A stretch of 64,000 nucleotides of DNA, taken from Yponomeuta sedellus. Its lineage: Eukaryota; Arthropoda; Insecta; Lepidoptera; Yponomeutidae. The translations under genes were made by a program, and so were the position numbers. This document shows positions 16,926 to 27,700 of the stretch, piece after piece (position 1 is the stretch's first letter; every line of letters begins with the position of its first letter). Location: NCBI GenBank assembly GCA_934045075.1, contig OW203727.1, positions 21,954,311-22,018,310 on the forward strand, in the 5' to 3' direction. The notes under the pieces are model-generated. The model made no database searches, was not told the DNA's origin, and saw nothing but the letters and a program-made list of their open reading frames with translations.

Positions 16926-17407
16926 GTAAATGTTTAATTTACCAAAAAGTAGTTAATATTTTTTTACATTTTAATACTATGCTTTTTTTAAAAAAAATGG
17001 TTTTGGCTTTTTATTTTTCTAGCTCTTTTACTAGTACTAAGTAAAGGAAATTGAGAGGCTAGCCTGACTACCATGCAAAGAAAAGGAATTCCCAATGTTC
17101 GACCAGGACAAGTGGTTGTTTTGTGTGCATGTTATTTATTTATACTTATCGATTATAAAAATCTCTGTCTTGTTTGATTAAGCTCAGCACACATAAATAG
17201 CGTAAAAAAATATAAAATATTTTTTACTAAAAAGAAAGAAAATCTGACAAAGTACGAGTCCGACTCACGCACCGAGGGTTCCGTATAATGGGTTCCGTAT
17301 GTAGTTAGAAACTTACACAATATAAATACGACAGACTCGTATCTTGCATTTTTTCCGAGCTTGCCCGAGCTTCAAAGTCAGTTCTTTTTATGTTTTAGTA
17401 ACATATT

Positions 17408-17690
17408 TATAAAAACCTATTTAGAGGCTAAAAATTCCACCTATGCCGGGATTCGAACCCGCGACCTCTGGCTATACGTCCCAGCGCTCTTCCAATTGAG
17501 CTAATGAGCGACTCACCGGCATCAGTGAAATTTCGAACCTCTACAATATTCTCTGTATTATGTACAGTCTCTAAAGCCTCTGTTTAGACTCTAAATAGGT
17601 TTTTTTAAATTATCCTTAGCACGGGTTAGTGCATTAAAAAGAATATAAACACATTAAATGTAAAAACCTATTTAGAGGCTAAATGTGTTT
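17408..17690. mobile_element. family A SINE, compound fold-back
   Basis: A minus-strand unit (17408-17568) is followed by a plus-strand tail (17590-17650) and then a short minus-strand piece (17664-17685). The box B complement GGGATTCGAACCC is intact. Confidence 0.8.
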
Positions 17691-17692
17691 AT

Positions 17693-17765
17693 AAGCTGAA
17701 GACAGGGCGCTATGGCGCTCATTAGGGGAGGGCTATGTTCAGCAGTGGACTAGTATAGCCTGACG
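17693..17765 (+). mobile_element. RTE-like LINE / family C tail fragment
   Basis: GCTGAAGACAGGGCGCTATG and CAGCAGTGGACTAGTATAGC. ATGTGTTTATA occurs on both sides (about 17685 and 17767), which could be its duplication. Confidence 0.7.
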
Positions 17766-17994
17766 ATGTGTTTATATTCTTTTTAATTTTTTTATCAAAA
17801 TTTTTATGGAATGATTTTTTATTAATTTTGATTCCTTTGAATGCCGGATGCTACGTGTTTGGGGCGGCCGTAGCTTTTTTGCCTTTTTCTAAAAACTTTC
17901 ACAACAATAAAAGAATATAAACACACTTAATGTGTTTACATATTTTTTTACAACAAAGGGAATGTAGACTTGAGTATACAGTTTTAATTTTAAC

Positions 17995-18113
17995 TCGATA
18001 CCTTCACGTGTTACCAAAATAAAGAGTCTTGACCGACAGACAGACAGACAGACAGACAACAAAGTGATCCTATAAGGGTTCCGTTTTTACCTTTGCGATA
18101 AGGAACCCTAAAA
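17995..18113 (+). repeat. dispersed repeat I with (GACA)n
   Basis: GACAGACAGACAGACAGACA is followed by ACAAAGTGATCCTATAAGGG, TTCCGTTTTT and GGAACCCTAAAAA. This 3' end recurs at 24838, 31680 and, partly, elsewhere, and is common in lepidopteran repeats. Confidence 0.65.
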
Positions 18114-18487
18114 AACAAACCTTTGCTTTGGTTGGTGGGTTTGTTGCAAAAACCTTTGCACCTTCATTTTAATTATTTTTTGCTTAGCTGTACCTGTGAT
18201 AATTACTTGCAATTTCTATAATTGGCAGGTATTGTTTGATAGAACGTCGTTATGCATTGTCATAGAACATTCTATGAACAGTGCATGGCTAAATAAGTGC
18301 ACTATCATTACGACAACCTAGCAAACATTTTAATTATAGATAAGACGAAACTTTTTTTTGTCTTTTTTTTTTTTTGCTTTCTGTGTAATCTTTTTTTTTT
18401 TTTAATTGGCTTGTGTGTTTTTTTTGTTTTGTTTTGAGTATTGTGTCGTCAAATAAATACATTTTCTTTCTTTCAAACTTAAACTTC

Positions 18488-18685
18488 CTTGCCTCGCAAG
18501 GCACACTAAGCCGTGGGTGCCGGCTGTCATACAATGGCAGTCGTTAAGCCATGTCAGAGGCCTTATGGGCGGCTTGATAGCTTTTGACCGTAAGGCCCGC
18601 CACTATCTTACACACCTCCACCACCTGGTCCCCGTGGTGGGGTATGGCCTAACCATCCTCCAATGCAGGAAGAGACCGATTTTCT
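18488..18685 (+). mobile_element. family B SINE, 5'-truncated
   Basis: It starts in the body (GCAAGGCACACTAAGCCGTG) and ends in the tail at GCAGGAAGAGACCG. A LINE P piece follows directly. Confidence 0.8.
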
Positions 18686-18885
18686 TCCTTCATCCTCTCC
18701 ACATGTCCAAACCAACGCAACATTCCTTTCTAGTTACTACACCCTCTTTCAGTCTCAGCTCTAGACACTACACCCTCTTTCAGTCCACAACGTTCTCTAA
18801 TCAGACTATTACGTATCCTGTCATTCAAAGTAACACTGCATATACTTCTCAAGGACCTCATTTCTACTAAGTTAATCCTACTTTC
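18686..18885 (-). pseudogene. LINE P ORF fragment
   Basis: The minus-strand frame reads EMRSLRSIC, LNDRIRNSLIRERCGLKEG and GMLRWFGHVERM, with an internal duplication of the ACTACACCCTCTTTCAGTC block and a stop. It is the segment just N-terminal to the fragments at 11656 and 52410. Confidence 0.75.
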
Positions 18886-18999
18886 TTGTTTCTTTAAAAA
18901 TCATAACTAGTTTTTTAATATAATATACTATCGTAGCACCAAACGAAAACAGGTCAAATTTGCAATACCTAAATACTGAAATTATTGTGGATCTAGGCT

Positions 19000-19262
19000 A
19001 AGTAATTGTTTGGTACCTGCAATTTACAAAAACCTCCCAGAGGAATTATGTAATAAGCACCTCAGAAAAGCACAATTTAAAAGTATGCTTAAGCGTTTTG
19101 TGTTAAGTAGTTTGTAGACATAAAATATTATTATCGATAATTTTAGTTGTGTAGAAGGTAATGTTAATTTAGTAAGTTACAAAGAACTGTTACATTGGCA
19201 TTAGCAGTTTGGCAAACTGGTCTTGCATTGTTTTCAGTGAATAAATATATATAATAGGTCAT
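19000..19262 (+). pseudogene. LINE 3' end (CR1/Jockey-like)
   Basis: The frame reads NLPEELCNKHLRKAQFKS, then LKRFVL and stops. That is the usual close of a CR1/Jockey-type ORF. A short 3' UTR ends GTGAATAAATATATATAATA. Confidence 0.65.
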
Positions 19263-19286
19263 TGATCAACATGCTAGAATTTTAAT

Positions 19287-19402
19287 AGATTTTCGCTAAA
19301 AACAGGCGTTTTTGATGAAAATCGATTCTATGTCCTAGACTGTGCCCCAAGTTGTTGGTCCTAGGTTCTAGGCTGCTGTGTGTTCTAAAAATAGTTATCA
19401 TT
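19287..19402 (+). repeat. dispersed repeat M, copy 2
   Basis: CGCTAAAAACAGGCGTTTTT, CCTAGGTTCTAGGCTGCTG and GTTCTAAAAATAG match 427-520. Confidence 0.5.
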
Positions 19403-19648
19403 TGAAATAAATTGGTTAGCACCCGGAAGTGCCTTAAGCTTAAAGCTTTGGGTATCGTTTATATCCAATTTGTAAGCCTGGCGGCCACTCTGAATGGGCA
19501 TGGAAGAGACGTGGAATAGACTTTCATACAAAACGTGCTGAAGGGACGGAACGGGACGAAGCCCACACAGGAGAGACGGGCCGAGGGCGCGAACTTTATA
19601 CAAGGCGTCGCGTCTTTTTCACGCCCCTTCTTTGTGATCGCAGCCTAT

Positions 19649-19877
19649 ACTTCGTTTTTTTAGCATTAAAAATTTCGTACACAAAGAAGCAGGGCTAGTC
19701 AACCTAAAAATCGTCTACCTAATTTATATATATTTTTTTAATAATCTACCTACTTAGTTCACGGTTGAGCCAAGTAATACAGCTTTCTATCTACGTTTCA
19801 GATGTTATATCTATGTAATAATAAGCAGTAGCCCTGCTTCTTTGTTTACGATATTTCTAATGCTAAAAAAACGAAGT
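19649..19877. mobile_element. MITE with about 50-bp terminal inverted repeats
   Basis: The ends are ACTTCGTTTTTTTAGCATTA and its complement. The match continues to CAAAGAAGCAGGGCTA on each side. The element is 229 bp. TA occurs next to both ends, but the exact duplication is ambiguous. Confidence 0.8.
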
Positions 19878-20189
19878 TACGAAAATGATTCGAAAAACTT
19901 GAGAACCGTATTCTAAACATTTTGAACTAGCGCCATCTACCGGCGGCGTGTTAAAACTCAACAGATGGAGGAAAACTGAATCCACTTGAATTTGTATCGG
20001 TGTTGGTTTAGTGCGTTACCATGCTACTAGATGGCGGTAACAGTAAGTAATTTGGTACAGCTCGGCAAAAATAGGAAAAGTTAAGAAGTACGATTATGCT
20101 CAGAATTTTGGCCATTATCTGCTTATTTTCACGAGTTATAAAAATATCCAGCCAGCAAACGAAAAATTGTAGGTAAAAAAAGAAAGTGG

Positions 20190-20270
20190 TGGTGGTGGAG
20201 TATGGCCTAACCTTCCTGCGATGCAGGAAGAGACCCGTGCCCCAGCAGTGGGGACATACAAGGGTTGAAA
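20190..20270 (+). mobile_element. family B tail fragment
   Basis: GTGGTGGTGGAGTATGGCC through GACCCGTGCCCCAGCAGTG and ACATACAAGGGTTGA. Confidence 0.8.
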
Positions 20271-20409
20271 CTATAACGAAAAAACAAAAGTACCCAAATG
20301 TTCTAAATTTTGGGTAGGTATTACAGTGAGACTACTACGCTACTACCGAGCTGCAACACCAGTAAAAATGTAAAAAGTAATCCAGTCAACGCAAAGGATA
20401 AGATAAAAA

Positions 20410-20500
20410 TATTTTTACTATGCAGCCTTTGAAGGAATACATGGTGAGGGAACCTGAGTGTCTGAGGTGGTAAAATACCTCAGCGCGTATGTATCGCATG
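20410..20500 (+). mobile_element. family E fragment (weak)
   Basis: GGTGAGGGAACCTGAGTGTC, AAATACCTCAGCGC. Only the central block is left. Confidence 0.45.
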
Positions 20501-20871
20501 TCTTTTTTTGTCTTACTGAGTAACTTGATAAATGGCCGCCAGTTGTATAAGACAGTAATCTTATATAATTCCTATGTATATATAATTTCTGTCACTGTAA
20601 CTTCTGTGTACAAGAATATTCTATCTTTACTTTGATTTTTGCATTTTTCCAAACCTGTAAGAACGCCAGAAAACATCTTTGGCAATAAATTATTTTTTAG
20701 TCTTTATTTACTACGTCTAATTTTGGAGCAGGTTACCCGTCGCTTCATTAATGTTACACACGACATAACTTAGCTCATTAGGCAAATGTAGAAACAAGAA
20801 CATAGACTTACAAACAGAATACTCAAGTTGCTTCTAATTCCACATCTAAATTAGGGGTGAAACTACCTACC

Positions 20872-21038
20872 TCGTTATCAACCCTTGTATTTCCCCACTG
20901 CTGGGGCACGGGTCTCTTCCTGCATCGCAGGAAGGTTAGGCCATACTCCACCACGGGGGCCAAGTCCGGGTTGGCGAAGGATTGTAAGACAGTGGCGGGC
21001 CTTACTGTCAGAAGTTATCAAGCCGCCCATAAGGCTAA
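20872..21038 (-). mobile_element. family B SINE, tail half
   Basis: It runs from CGTTATCAACCCTTG through CCACTGCTGGGGCACGGG to AAGCCGCCCATAAGG, where it is truncated. Confidence 0.85.
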
Positions 21039-21067
21039 AGGAAACTACCTACCTACTCAACATAATT

Positions 21068-21315
21068 GTAGCGGTCGTGGCCTAATCGAACAGAGTCGGC
21101 TTTGTATGTCCCCACTGCTGGGGCACGGGTCTCTTCGTGGATTTCAGGAAAATTAGGCCATACTCCACCACGGGGGCCAAGTCCGGGTTGTTGGAGGATT
21201 CGAACCGAGTGATTGGAATCAATCACTTGAGTTTAGTAACATCAGGCGCGGTCAGGCGCAAGATGGGTCGTCAGGACCGTCCCGTGACTACCGCTGGTGG
21301 AACTTTTTCGAGCGT
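21068..21315. mobile_element. family B SINE, scrambled fold-back
   Basis: It has three parts: a short plus-strand head (GGTCGTGGCCTAATCGAAC), a minus-strand tail (TATGTCCCCACTGCTGGGGC to about 21206), and a plus-strand head with AGGCGCGGTCAGGCGCAAG. Confidence 0.75.
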
Positions 21316-21880
21316 TGCGGTCCTTGCCCGGTTGCCATAGTACAGGGTATCCTAGTTTGGGACCAGATCAAGTGAATGTGATATGTGGAGGTTAAGAGAC
21401 GTTATCAATAACCTAGTAGGTACGGTACGATTGGCGGCCTTATAACAAAATAAATTTCTTCCAGACAAACAATTTTCAGGCGCAAATAATGCAACTTAAG
21501 TCGGCGCCTCAGTGTTCTTCGCGAGAGATGGCTATATAATTTCCGCGGGTTATACAAGAAATTTGTTTTATTTGTATAATTGTGTGCAGCCGAGATGTTA
21601 AATACAAAGTAATTGTATCTGATGATTTATACAGAGACTAAAGCAACCTCTACGTAATTTAGATATGTGAAATTACCTCTCAGACGCTGTAGTGTCGGCA
21701 TAAAATATATATTCCCTGTAACTAGTGATTCAGTTATTATGGGGCTCCTAAGAGTACCTAACACTAGCGCCATCATGGGAAAAAACTATTTATTCAACCT
21801 TTTTTACGAGCATCTGTCCCTGTACATCATTGTTCCTAAAATTGCTATATCATCAATTCATCATCATCATCATCATGATA

Positions 21881-21985
21881 TGGTTGTCTGGAAGAGATCA
21901 CTTTTAGTGATAAGGCCGCCGTCTGTACTCTAAGGTTAAGAAATATCTGTGTAATTTTCTTTATTACGTACAATAAAGTGTTCTC
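21881..21985 (+). mobile_element. repeat R (probable LINE 3' end)
   Basis: GGTTGTCTGGAAGAGATCAC, TTTTAGTGATAAGGCCGCC, then GTACAATAAAGTG. Related ends lie at 20528, 46078, 51473 (minus) and 63851. It is a frequent lepidopteran 3' end that carries its own AATAAA. Confidence 0.6.
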
Positions 21986-22125
21986 TATCTATCCATCCAT
22001 CCATCCGTCCGTCCGTCCGTCCGTCCGTCCGTCCGTCCGTCCGTCCGTCCGTCCGTCCGTCCGTCCGTCCATCCATCCATCCATCCATCCATCCATCCAT
22101 CCATCCATCTATCTATCTATTATTC
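21985..22125. repeat. compound (CCGT)n/(CCAT)n microsatellite
   Basis: A block of about 17 CCGT units is flanked by CCAT units on both sides, with CTAT at the edges. The symmetry suggests that GT arose within a CCAT array and then expanded. Confidence 0.95.
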
Positions 22126-22184
22126 TGATATAATTAATGATATACATTATTATTAATGATATAACTATCTATAATTCTGGAAGC

Positions 22185-22250
22185 ATTTTCCCCCAAATGC
22201 CATTTCTCACGGTCCCGTGCCATCCACATCCACGGTTCATCCGCCGACTC
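22185..22250 (-). pseudogene. RTE-like LINE C-terminal piece (distal)
   Basis: The minus-strand frame reads EPWMWMARDREKWH, the W(M).LARDR..W ending of an RTE-type ORF. It is separated from 22565-22641 by about 310 bp of other sequence. Confidence 0.5.
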
Positions 22251-22564
22251 AATTATATCGCCCGACCCTTTGGCTACTGGCCCTAGAGTCTAAAACTTAC
22301 ATAATTTTTCAATAGATTAAAATAAGCACAATTGTTGATATTTGCCTCAATTTGGTAATCTACAAAGCTATAGATGTACTATGTCATTCCAGGGGTATAA
22401 CGTGCGCAAATTAAATAAGCATCTCTCGCGAAGCGGTTCAAATCGCGCGAGGGGGTGAGTTAAGTAGCACGGGTTATACCATTGCAATGCGATTGGTTAC
22501 TAGACTACCGATAGAGTGAGTGAAGCGACCATTATCGGACTAATATGACTTTATTGAACAACTA

Positions 22565-22641
22565 TGCATTTTATCGACTTACCCCCCTGGTCTGCCCACG
22601 TTCTCTGAGCCACCACTCTGTGATTGCCTTGGCCCATCTGC
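22565..22641 (-). pseudogene. RTE-like LINE C-terminal piece (proximal)
   Basis: The minus-strand frame reads GRWAKAITEWWLRERGQ, the GRW.....EW.PR motif that precedes the distal piece in this LINE type. The 22251-22564 sequence between may be an insertion. Confidence 0.5.
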
Positions 22642-22898
22642 CGTCACAATCAGTATAACCATGATTGCGGAGATCACTATAACCATCATTGAAAGATTGT
22701 ACAGACACTTTTTGGAGAAACAATCTGTAAAAAAGAAATTTTTTTTTACAGTTCCATGCCTCAAAAAGAAAAAATCGTAACTCCTCCTCCTATAGGATCA
22801 CTTTGTATATTGTACGTCCGTCCGTTCTGTAACCGTTCTGTAACTGTCCGACAAAGGATAAATAAAAAAAAAAAATTTATGTTCGGGAAGAGCTGGTT

Positions 22899-23030
22899 TC
22901 CTCACGATGTTTTTCTTCACAGTTTCCGAGTGATACTGCTACTGTTACTTAAAAACACAATGTCATTGGTACTTCCCGCACTGGGGATCGAACCTAGGTC
23001 TCTCGCTTCCGAGTCCATTTTTTCTACCAA
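22899..23030 (-). mobile_element. family E SINE, first of two
   Basis: GGTTTCCTCACGATGTTTTT, AATGTCATTGGTAC and the box B complement GGGATCGAACC are present. The head is truncated. Confidence 0.65.
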
Positions 23031-23033
23031 CTT

Positions 23034-23505
23034 ATAAAACAAAGTCATTGGTAAATAAAACTGTTTTTATACGGATTTATGCTCATTTATTACATTTTTA
23101 CAATTTTTCCGACGTTTCGGCATTTTTTCAGGTGCCTTAGTCTCGGATGACTGAGGTAACAGGCGTCTTATAGAAAGCATTAACGGTTAGTTTACTACCC
23201 TCGGCAAAAATTACAAAAGTTAATTATGAAGTTACGTTCCAAAATAGGCAAACCAATTATTTTATATAAAGTCAACAATATTGATTATTAGTAATTGAAG
23301 TTAAATTTATAAACTAATTATTTTACATGAACTTATAAATACTGATTATTAATTGATTTTTTTTTATCAACTCTACAGTCACACTTTTAGCAAGGGGGTC
23401 TCATGCACTTAAGCACTGGTTCCATTGGTACCTGCCCGAACTGGGGATCGAACCTGGGTCTTTCACAGAGTCCATTGATCTACCCACCGGGCTACTACCA
23501 TGGAG
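23034..23505 (-). mobile_element. family E SINE split by a Penelope-like insertion
   Basis: AAAACAAAGTCATTGGTA on the left and CATTGGTACCTGCCCGAACT on the right are parts of one E copy. The repeated CATTGGTA fits the duplication made by the insert. Confidence 0.7.
23056..23428 (-). mobile_element. Penelope-like 3' fragment
   Basis: It matches the left arm at 8025-8325 plus the ORF end (CACTTTTAGCAAGGGGGTC, 8890-like). It lacks the 550-bp TIR segment, so it shows the uninterrupted arrangement. Confidence 0.8.
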
Positions 23506-23805
23506 CGTGGAGCCCCTTAAGATAAACTTATTATTAGTTGTGTAGTAGGTAGAATGACCACTAATGAGGTCATCGAGAAGGCATTATCGTCCACTCATGC
23601 GGTATTATTGAAACACGCTTATTTTAATGCTAACTATGCGTTATTATACTCTGATACTTATCTATTCAAAAGGTAATTATGATAATTGAATACCTTCATT
23701 ACTTATCTATTACTCTCGTTAGGGGCAGTAGTTATAGATAGAAAACACTTGATTGTACATAAAATAATTAAGCAAGTGCAAGCCGGACTCATCCACCGAG
23801 GGTTC

Positions 23806-24012
23806 CGCGTATAACATAACATTTACATACAGGCACACACATTGCTTGTGGCCCCATACTAGGATACCCTGTGTCGTGAAAACCAGAAACAATGACATCA
23901 CAAACATGTAAACATCCAAAACCTGGAGTTTTTTATAATCCCCAGCCGGGGCTAGAACCCGAAACCTCTTGCATGGCAGGCAGATGCGCTACCGCTGCGC
24001 CACAGAGGCCGT
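23806..24012 (-). mobile_element. family D SINE
   Basis: The reverse reading gives GCGCAGCGGTAGCGCATCTG and a degenerate box B, then the D body and ACACAGGGTATCCTAGTATG. Confidence 0.8.
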
Positions 24013-24335
24013 CAATTCTAGGTATGTTTTAAATTTGTAGATAGGTTAATCGGTTTGTTAGTGTTAGTGATAGTTAATGGTAGTGGGTAGGTATATGTGT
24101 ATTTGCATGAAATTTTCCGTCCGCAAGGGGCACGCAATGAGATTAAACCCATACTTTCTTTTTTAGAAAAGGTCTGTGCCCGGCACTGGAACTTGCATAG
24201 GCCGCATTTTTATTTATTTATTACTATATTAGTACTTATAAATTATAAATAGTTCAGGAACTGGGACTCGCAGATTTCTCTGACCTCTTCCCAAACTTCA
24301 ATGACCTTTTTTTTATGACTTAATTATATATAACC

Positions 24336-24425
24336 CAAACTTGGCCCCCATAGTGGACTATGGCCTAACCTTCCTGCGATATAGGAAGAGACCCATGCCC
24401 TAGCAGTGGGGACACTACATGGAGA
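24336..24425 (+). mobile_element. family B tail fragment
   Basis: CTATGGCCTAACCTTCCTGC, GACCCATGCCCTAGCAGTGG. Confidence 0.75.
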
Positions 24426-24618
24426 TATATCCATGTAGTCGTAGTAAAAGACAACATTACTTGCTAATTTCATAGTTATTCGTCAACGGAACCTTATGAA
24501 TTATAATTACATTAAGTGTCGAAATATAAGTTTTGCGTCATAAATTACTTTTTTTACGTTAGCTTAGAAGTTGGATTTTTTACAACTTCAAAGCACGGTA
24601 GACTAGGTATACAATTTT

Positions 24619-24838
24619 ATGCCACACCTGGCAATAAAGTGGCTTTTTCTGCACGCTGCGCGTACGGAAAAAGCCACTTTCTAGCCAAGTGTAGACATAA
24701 AAAGAAGTACACAACACGGGAGGTAATAAAGAAAGCTCTCGATCGCATATTTACGTCCCTCGCTTGCAGCTCGGGCCGCAAACTTCTGCGATCTCGGCCT
24801 TTCTTTGTATTACCACCCTAGTTGTGTAATGTACTATT
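24619..24838. mobile_element. double-hairpin element, copy 1
   Basis: Hairpin 1 (24622-24694) pairs CAATAAAGTGGCTTTTTC with GAAAAAGCCACTTTCT and closes with CACACCTGGC/GCCAAGTGTAG. Hairpin 2 (24708-24829) pairs TACACAAC..GGG.GGTAATA and AAAGAAAG with CTTTCTTTGTATTACC and CCC..GTTGTGTA. The interior of hairpin 2 is GC-rich. Only about five differences separate it from 41576-41794. Confidence 0.8.
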
Positions 24839-24965
24839 GATTTCAACTTAATACTTCTACGCATTCCCGAAATATACGGTTTTGACAAAGGACGGATGGG
24901 CGGACAACAAAGTGATCCTAGAAGGCTTCCGTTTTGTTACTTTAGATACACGGAACCCTAAAAAG
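24838..24965 (+). repeat. dispersed repeat I
   Basis: ACAACAAAGTGATCCTAGAA, GGCTTCCGTTTTG and GGAACCCTAAAAAG. Confidence 0.6.
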
Positions 24966-25082
24966 CAATTTACACAGATATTTTTTAATCTACGCGTACC
25001 GCCGTCTGTTGTCATACCTAGGTTAAGAAATATCTGTGTATTTTCTTTTTAGGATTTTTAGGGCTTTGTCGCTGACAGTGAT

Positions 25083-25288
25083 TTCTTTCAGACATCCTTT
25101 GCATTTTTATGTAGCCTATAAATGTCCTACTACTGGGCACAGGCCTTCCCGCAAGGCGAAGGTATGGGCTTAATTACCACGCGTGCCCACCGGGGTTTGG
25201 CAATTTATATACACCTCAGACACTCAGGTTTCTTTACAATGTTTTCCTTCGCGGCTAGCGAGTGGTATTGGTACTATAACTTCAGAAA
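25083..25288 (-). mobile_element. family E SINE, head missing
   Basis: The tail complement (CTACTGGGCACAGGCCTTCC) and GGCTTAATTACCACGCGTGC are followed by GGTTTCTTTACAATGTTTTC. Confidence 0.75.
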
Positions 25289-25302
25289 CATAAACTGACT
25301 AT

Positions 25303-25453
25303 ACTAATTTTTATTTTTAATGTTCTAACCAACCCGTGCTAAGGACAATTGTAAAAAACCTATTTCAGAGGCTTTTAGAGGCTGTCACGGATAGCCAGAG
25401 GTCGCGGGTTCAAATCCCGGCATGGGTGGAATTTTTAGCATCTAAAATAGGTT
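25303..25453 (+). mobile_element. family A SINE, fold-back with duplication
   Basis: An inverted tail (TTCTAACCAACCCGTGCTAAG) to about 25372 is joined to a direct piece starting at TGTCACGGATAGCC. ATAAACTGACTA lies on both sides (about 25291 and 25453). Confidence 0.8.
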
Positions 25454-25674
25454 TTTTATAAACTGACTAATATATTGGAGATGGAAGTAGATGTACAAAC
25501 TTAGAAAAGTTAGGTAATATGCCAGACAAATAATTCAACTAAATGTCTTTCACATAGCATCAACGTATTACGGATCCCAGTGGCGGGGGATGAGAGTTGT
25601 GACAGTTATTTCGAACTTTAGTTTAGTCAAATTAACTTATAATTAAGAAGAAAATTTCTGATAGTAAGACCTGC

Positions 25675-25800
25675 CTCTAGTCTTGCAAGCCTCCACCAAT
25701 ACGGATTTGGCCCCAGTGGTGGAGTACCTATGGCCTATACCATTCTCAGCGAAGAGACCCGTGCCCCTCGGTGGGGACATAATGGGTTGATGATAAAGAA
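25675..25800 (+). mobile_element. family B tail fragment
   Basis: TCTTGCAAGCCTCCACCAAT to GAAGAGACCCGTGCCCC and GGGTTGATGAT. Confidence 0.75.
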
Positions 25801-26245
25801 GAAATTTGCTGTTACATATTCATCAATGTAATATTACAATCTGGCGCAAAATAATGCGCCGCCAGTTCAATTACCGGAATTACATCAAAATTTCGTAGTC
25901 ATCACAATTAAATTATTAACTAATTAATTTACTCACTGAAACGCGCACAACCCTGCGCCTCAAGGTACAGTTACCTGAATAAATTTGTTTTGTTAACTGA
26001 ACCATAACGTGACGTTAAAAATGCGACCACGTAAAGGCTGGCGCGCCGTCGACTGTACTCGTGACGTCAAAGGCTTATTGCGTTACTGTGTTACTGTACT
26101 GTGTTAAAGTTACTGTGTTCATATCACAAGCCTACGAAAATGAAGGTTTATGTTAATAAAAGTAATATAGTTCCACTTAATCTTCTTCAGTAGAGAGGGC
26201 ACGGTAGACCCGAGATTTCTGCACTATACGGTCTGTTAGTTAAGT
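25800..26245. other. no recognisable feature
   Basis: Unique-looking sequence with CpG-containing stretches around 26040 (GGCGCGCCGTCGACTG). No ORF or repeat is supported. Confidence 0.4.
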
Positions 26246-26249
26246 ATAG

Positions 26250-26420
26250 TACGTAATACAGAGAATAGTGTAAAGAGGTTCGAAATTTCACTGATGCCGG
26301 TGAGTCGCCCATTAGCTCAGTTGAAAAGAGCGCTGGCACGGATAGCCAGAGGTCGCGGGTTCGCATCCCGGCATCGGTGGAATTTTTAGCCTCTAAATAG
26401 GTTTTTAAAATATTGTGTTT
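26250..26420 (+). mobile_element. family A SINE, 5'-truncated
   Basis: It starts at GTACGTAATACAGAGAATAG. Box A is TTAGCTCAGTTG and box B is GGTTCGCATCC (one change). The 3' region is short. Confidence 0.85.
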
Positions 26421-26477
26421 AGAAACATTTTCTGTAATTAATGACTGTTTGTTGCCACAATAAAGTAAAATAAAAAA

Positions 26478-26708
26478 AATGAAATGAAAATCCCCACTTA
26501 GCCTCATAGTTGGGCCATTGTACATACGTAGCGAACACTAGGGTTTTCCTCACGATGCTTTCCTTCAGCCAGCGAGGAGTACTGCTACTATAACGTCACC
26601 AATGTACTGTAAATAACTTAGAAAACAAAGTCATTAATACATGCCGGGGTTCGAACCCACGACCTCCCGATTGAGAAGACGCCGTTCTACACCGCTCCGC
26701 TGCCAACG
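26478..26708 (-). mobile_element. family E SINE
   Basis: The LINE-like tail complement (TAGCCTCATAGTTGGGCCAT) is followed by the E body and the box B complement GGGGTTCGAACCC near 26645. Confidence 0.8.
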
Positions 26709-26792
26709 TTTAATTCATACTTCCTATTATTATACTTGGTTGCACGCACAATATTTAAGAAGAGTACATTATATTATACATTATATACAAGC

Positions 26793-26955
26793 GTAGTGTA
26801 GGACGCCCTCCGGCCAGATGGACCGACGACCTGAAAAAGGTGGCTGGTGGTGACTGGATGGCGAAAACGGGAGATCGGGTCTTGTGGCGCACCCTGGCAC
26901 CTGCGCACCCACCCTTATGTCCAGCAGTGGACTGCAATAGGCTGAAATGACATTA
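26793..26955 (+). pseudogene. RTE-like LINE, C-terminal fragment
   Basis: The frame reads RSVGRPPARWTDDLKKVAGG, then DWMAKTGDRVLWRTLA, PLCPAVD and a stop. No break is seen in this 52-codon stretch. Confidence 0.85.
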
Positions 26956-26959
26956 TATA

Positions 26960-27150
26960 ATAAAAAAAATAAATAAATAAAAATATAGTTTATTTGCCAA
27001 TTACAAGTAAAAGAATAGTACAAAAAAGAAATATTCACAGATATTTATGTACATCATTACTGCAACAATTTGTACTTCGTGAGATAGCTTGAGATCTCCA
27101 CACTAGGCATAGCCTGTAACGTGGAGACCGCACGATGAATTTATATAACA
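26960..27150 (-). repeat. repeat Q (probable LINE 3' region)
   Basis: AGTTTATTTGCCAATTACAA then CTCCACACTAGGCATAGCCT and GTAACGTGGAGA form a hairpin. It is related to 59270-59340. The strand is inferred from the T/A-rich end. Confidence 0.45.
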
Positions 27151-27331
27151 TGAAATTGTGCGTATTTTATGTAGTTCAGTGTCCAACTGTGAAATAATTA
27201 CAATAAAATTAGAATTAAAATAACAATTACATCGCAATTACATCGCATATATAAGAAAGAACATTCGGACTTATCTCGAAAAGAGATTATTTTTTTGTTA
27301 GTATTATACCAATCTCGATATTTACCAATGA

Positions 27332-27506
27332 CTTTAAAAACCTATTTAGAGGCTAAAAATTTCACCCATGCCGGGATTCGAACCCGCAACCTTGCGGGTT
27401 GGCGCGCAAGGTTGCGGGTTCGAATCCCGGCATGGGTGAAATTTTTAGCCTCTAAATAGGTTTTTAAATTTGTTCCTTAGCACGAGTTAGTGCATTAAAA
27501 ATAAAA
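27332..27506 (+). mobile_element. family A SINE, palindromic fold-back with duplication
   Basis: A minus arm (AAAAACCTATTTAGAGGC to AACCTT) and a plus arm (AAGGTTGCGGGTTCGAATCC to the tail) of about 58 bp flank a 14-nt spacer. TACCAATGACTTT flanks the whole unit (27319-27331 and 27507-27519). Confidence 0.9.
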
Positions 27507-27700
27507 ATAGTATACCAATGACTTTGTTTTCTAAGTTATGTTCATTTGTGAAGCACTCGCTGTGAAGGAAATCATCTTGAGGAAACCTGAGTGTACGAGG
27601 TGTTCAAATACCTCAGCGCTTGAAATTGCCAATCCGCGGTGGGCACGCGAGGTACTTAAGCCCATACTCCCTCTCATAGACTCTGTGGCCAGCTGTGGGT
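27507..27700 (+). mobile_element. family E SINE, head missing
   Basis: CAATGACTTTGTTTTCTAAG, TGAGGAAACCTGAGTGT, CCTCAGCGCTTGAAATTGCC. It is the target of the preceding family A insertion. Confidence 0.75.

Noticed and set aside
21985..22125. Possible CRISPR-like array of short repeats
   Set aside because: It is a pure 4-bp microsatellite without spacers in a eukaryotic genome.
24516..24821. 101-codon frame, repeated at 41595
   Set aside because: It is the double-hairpin element read through; the similarity follows from DNA repeat identity.
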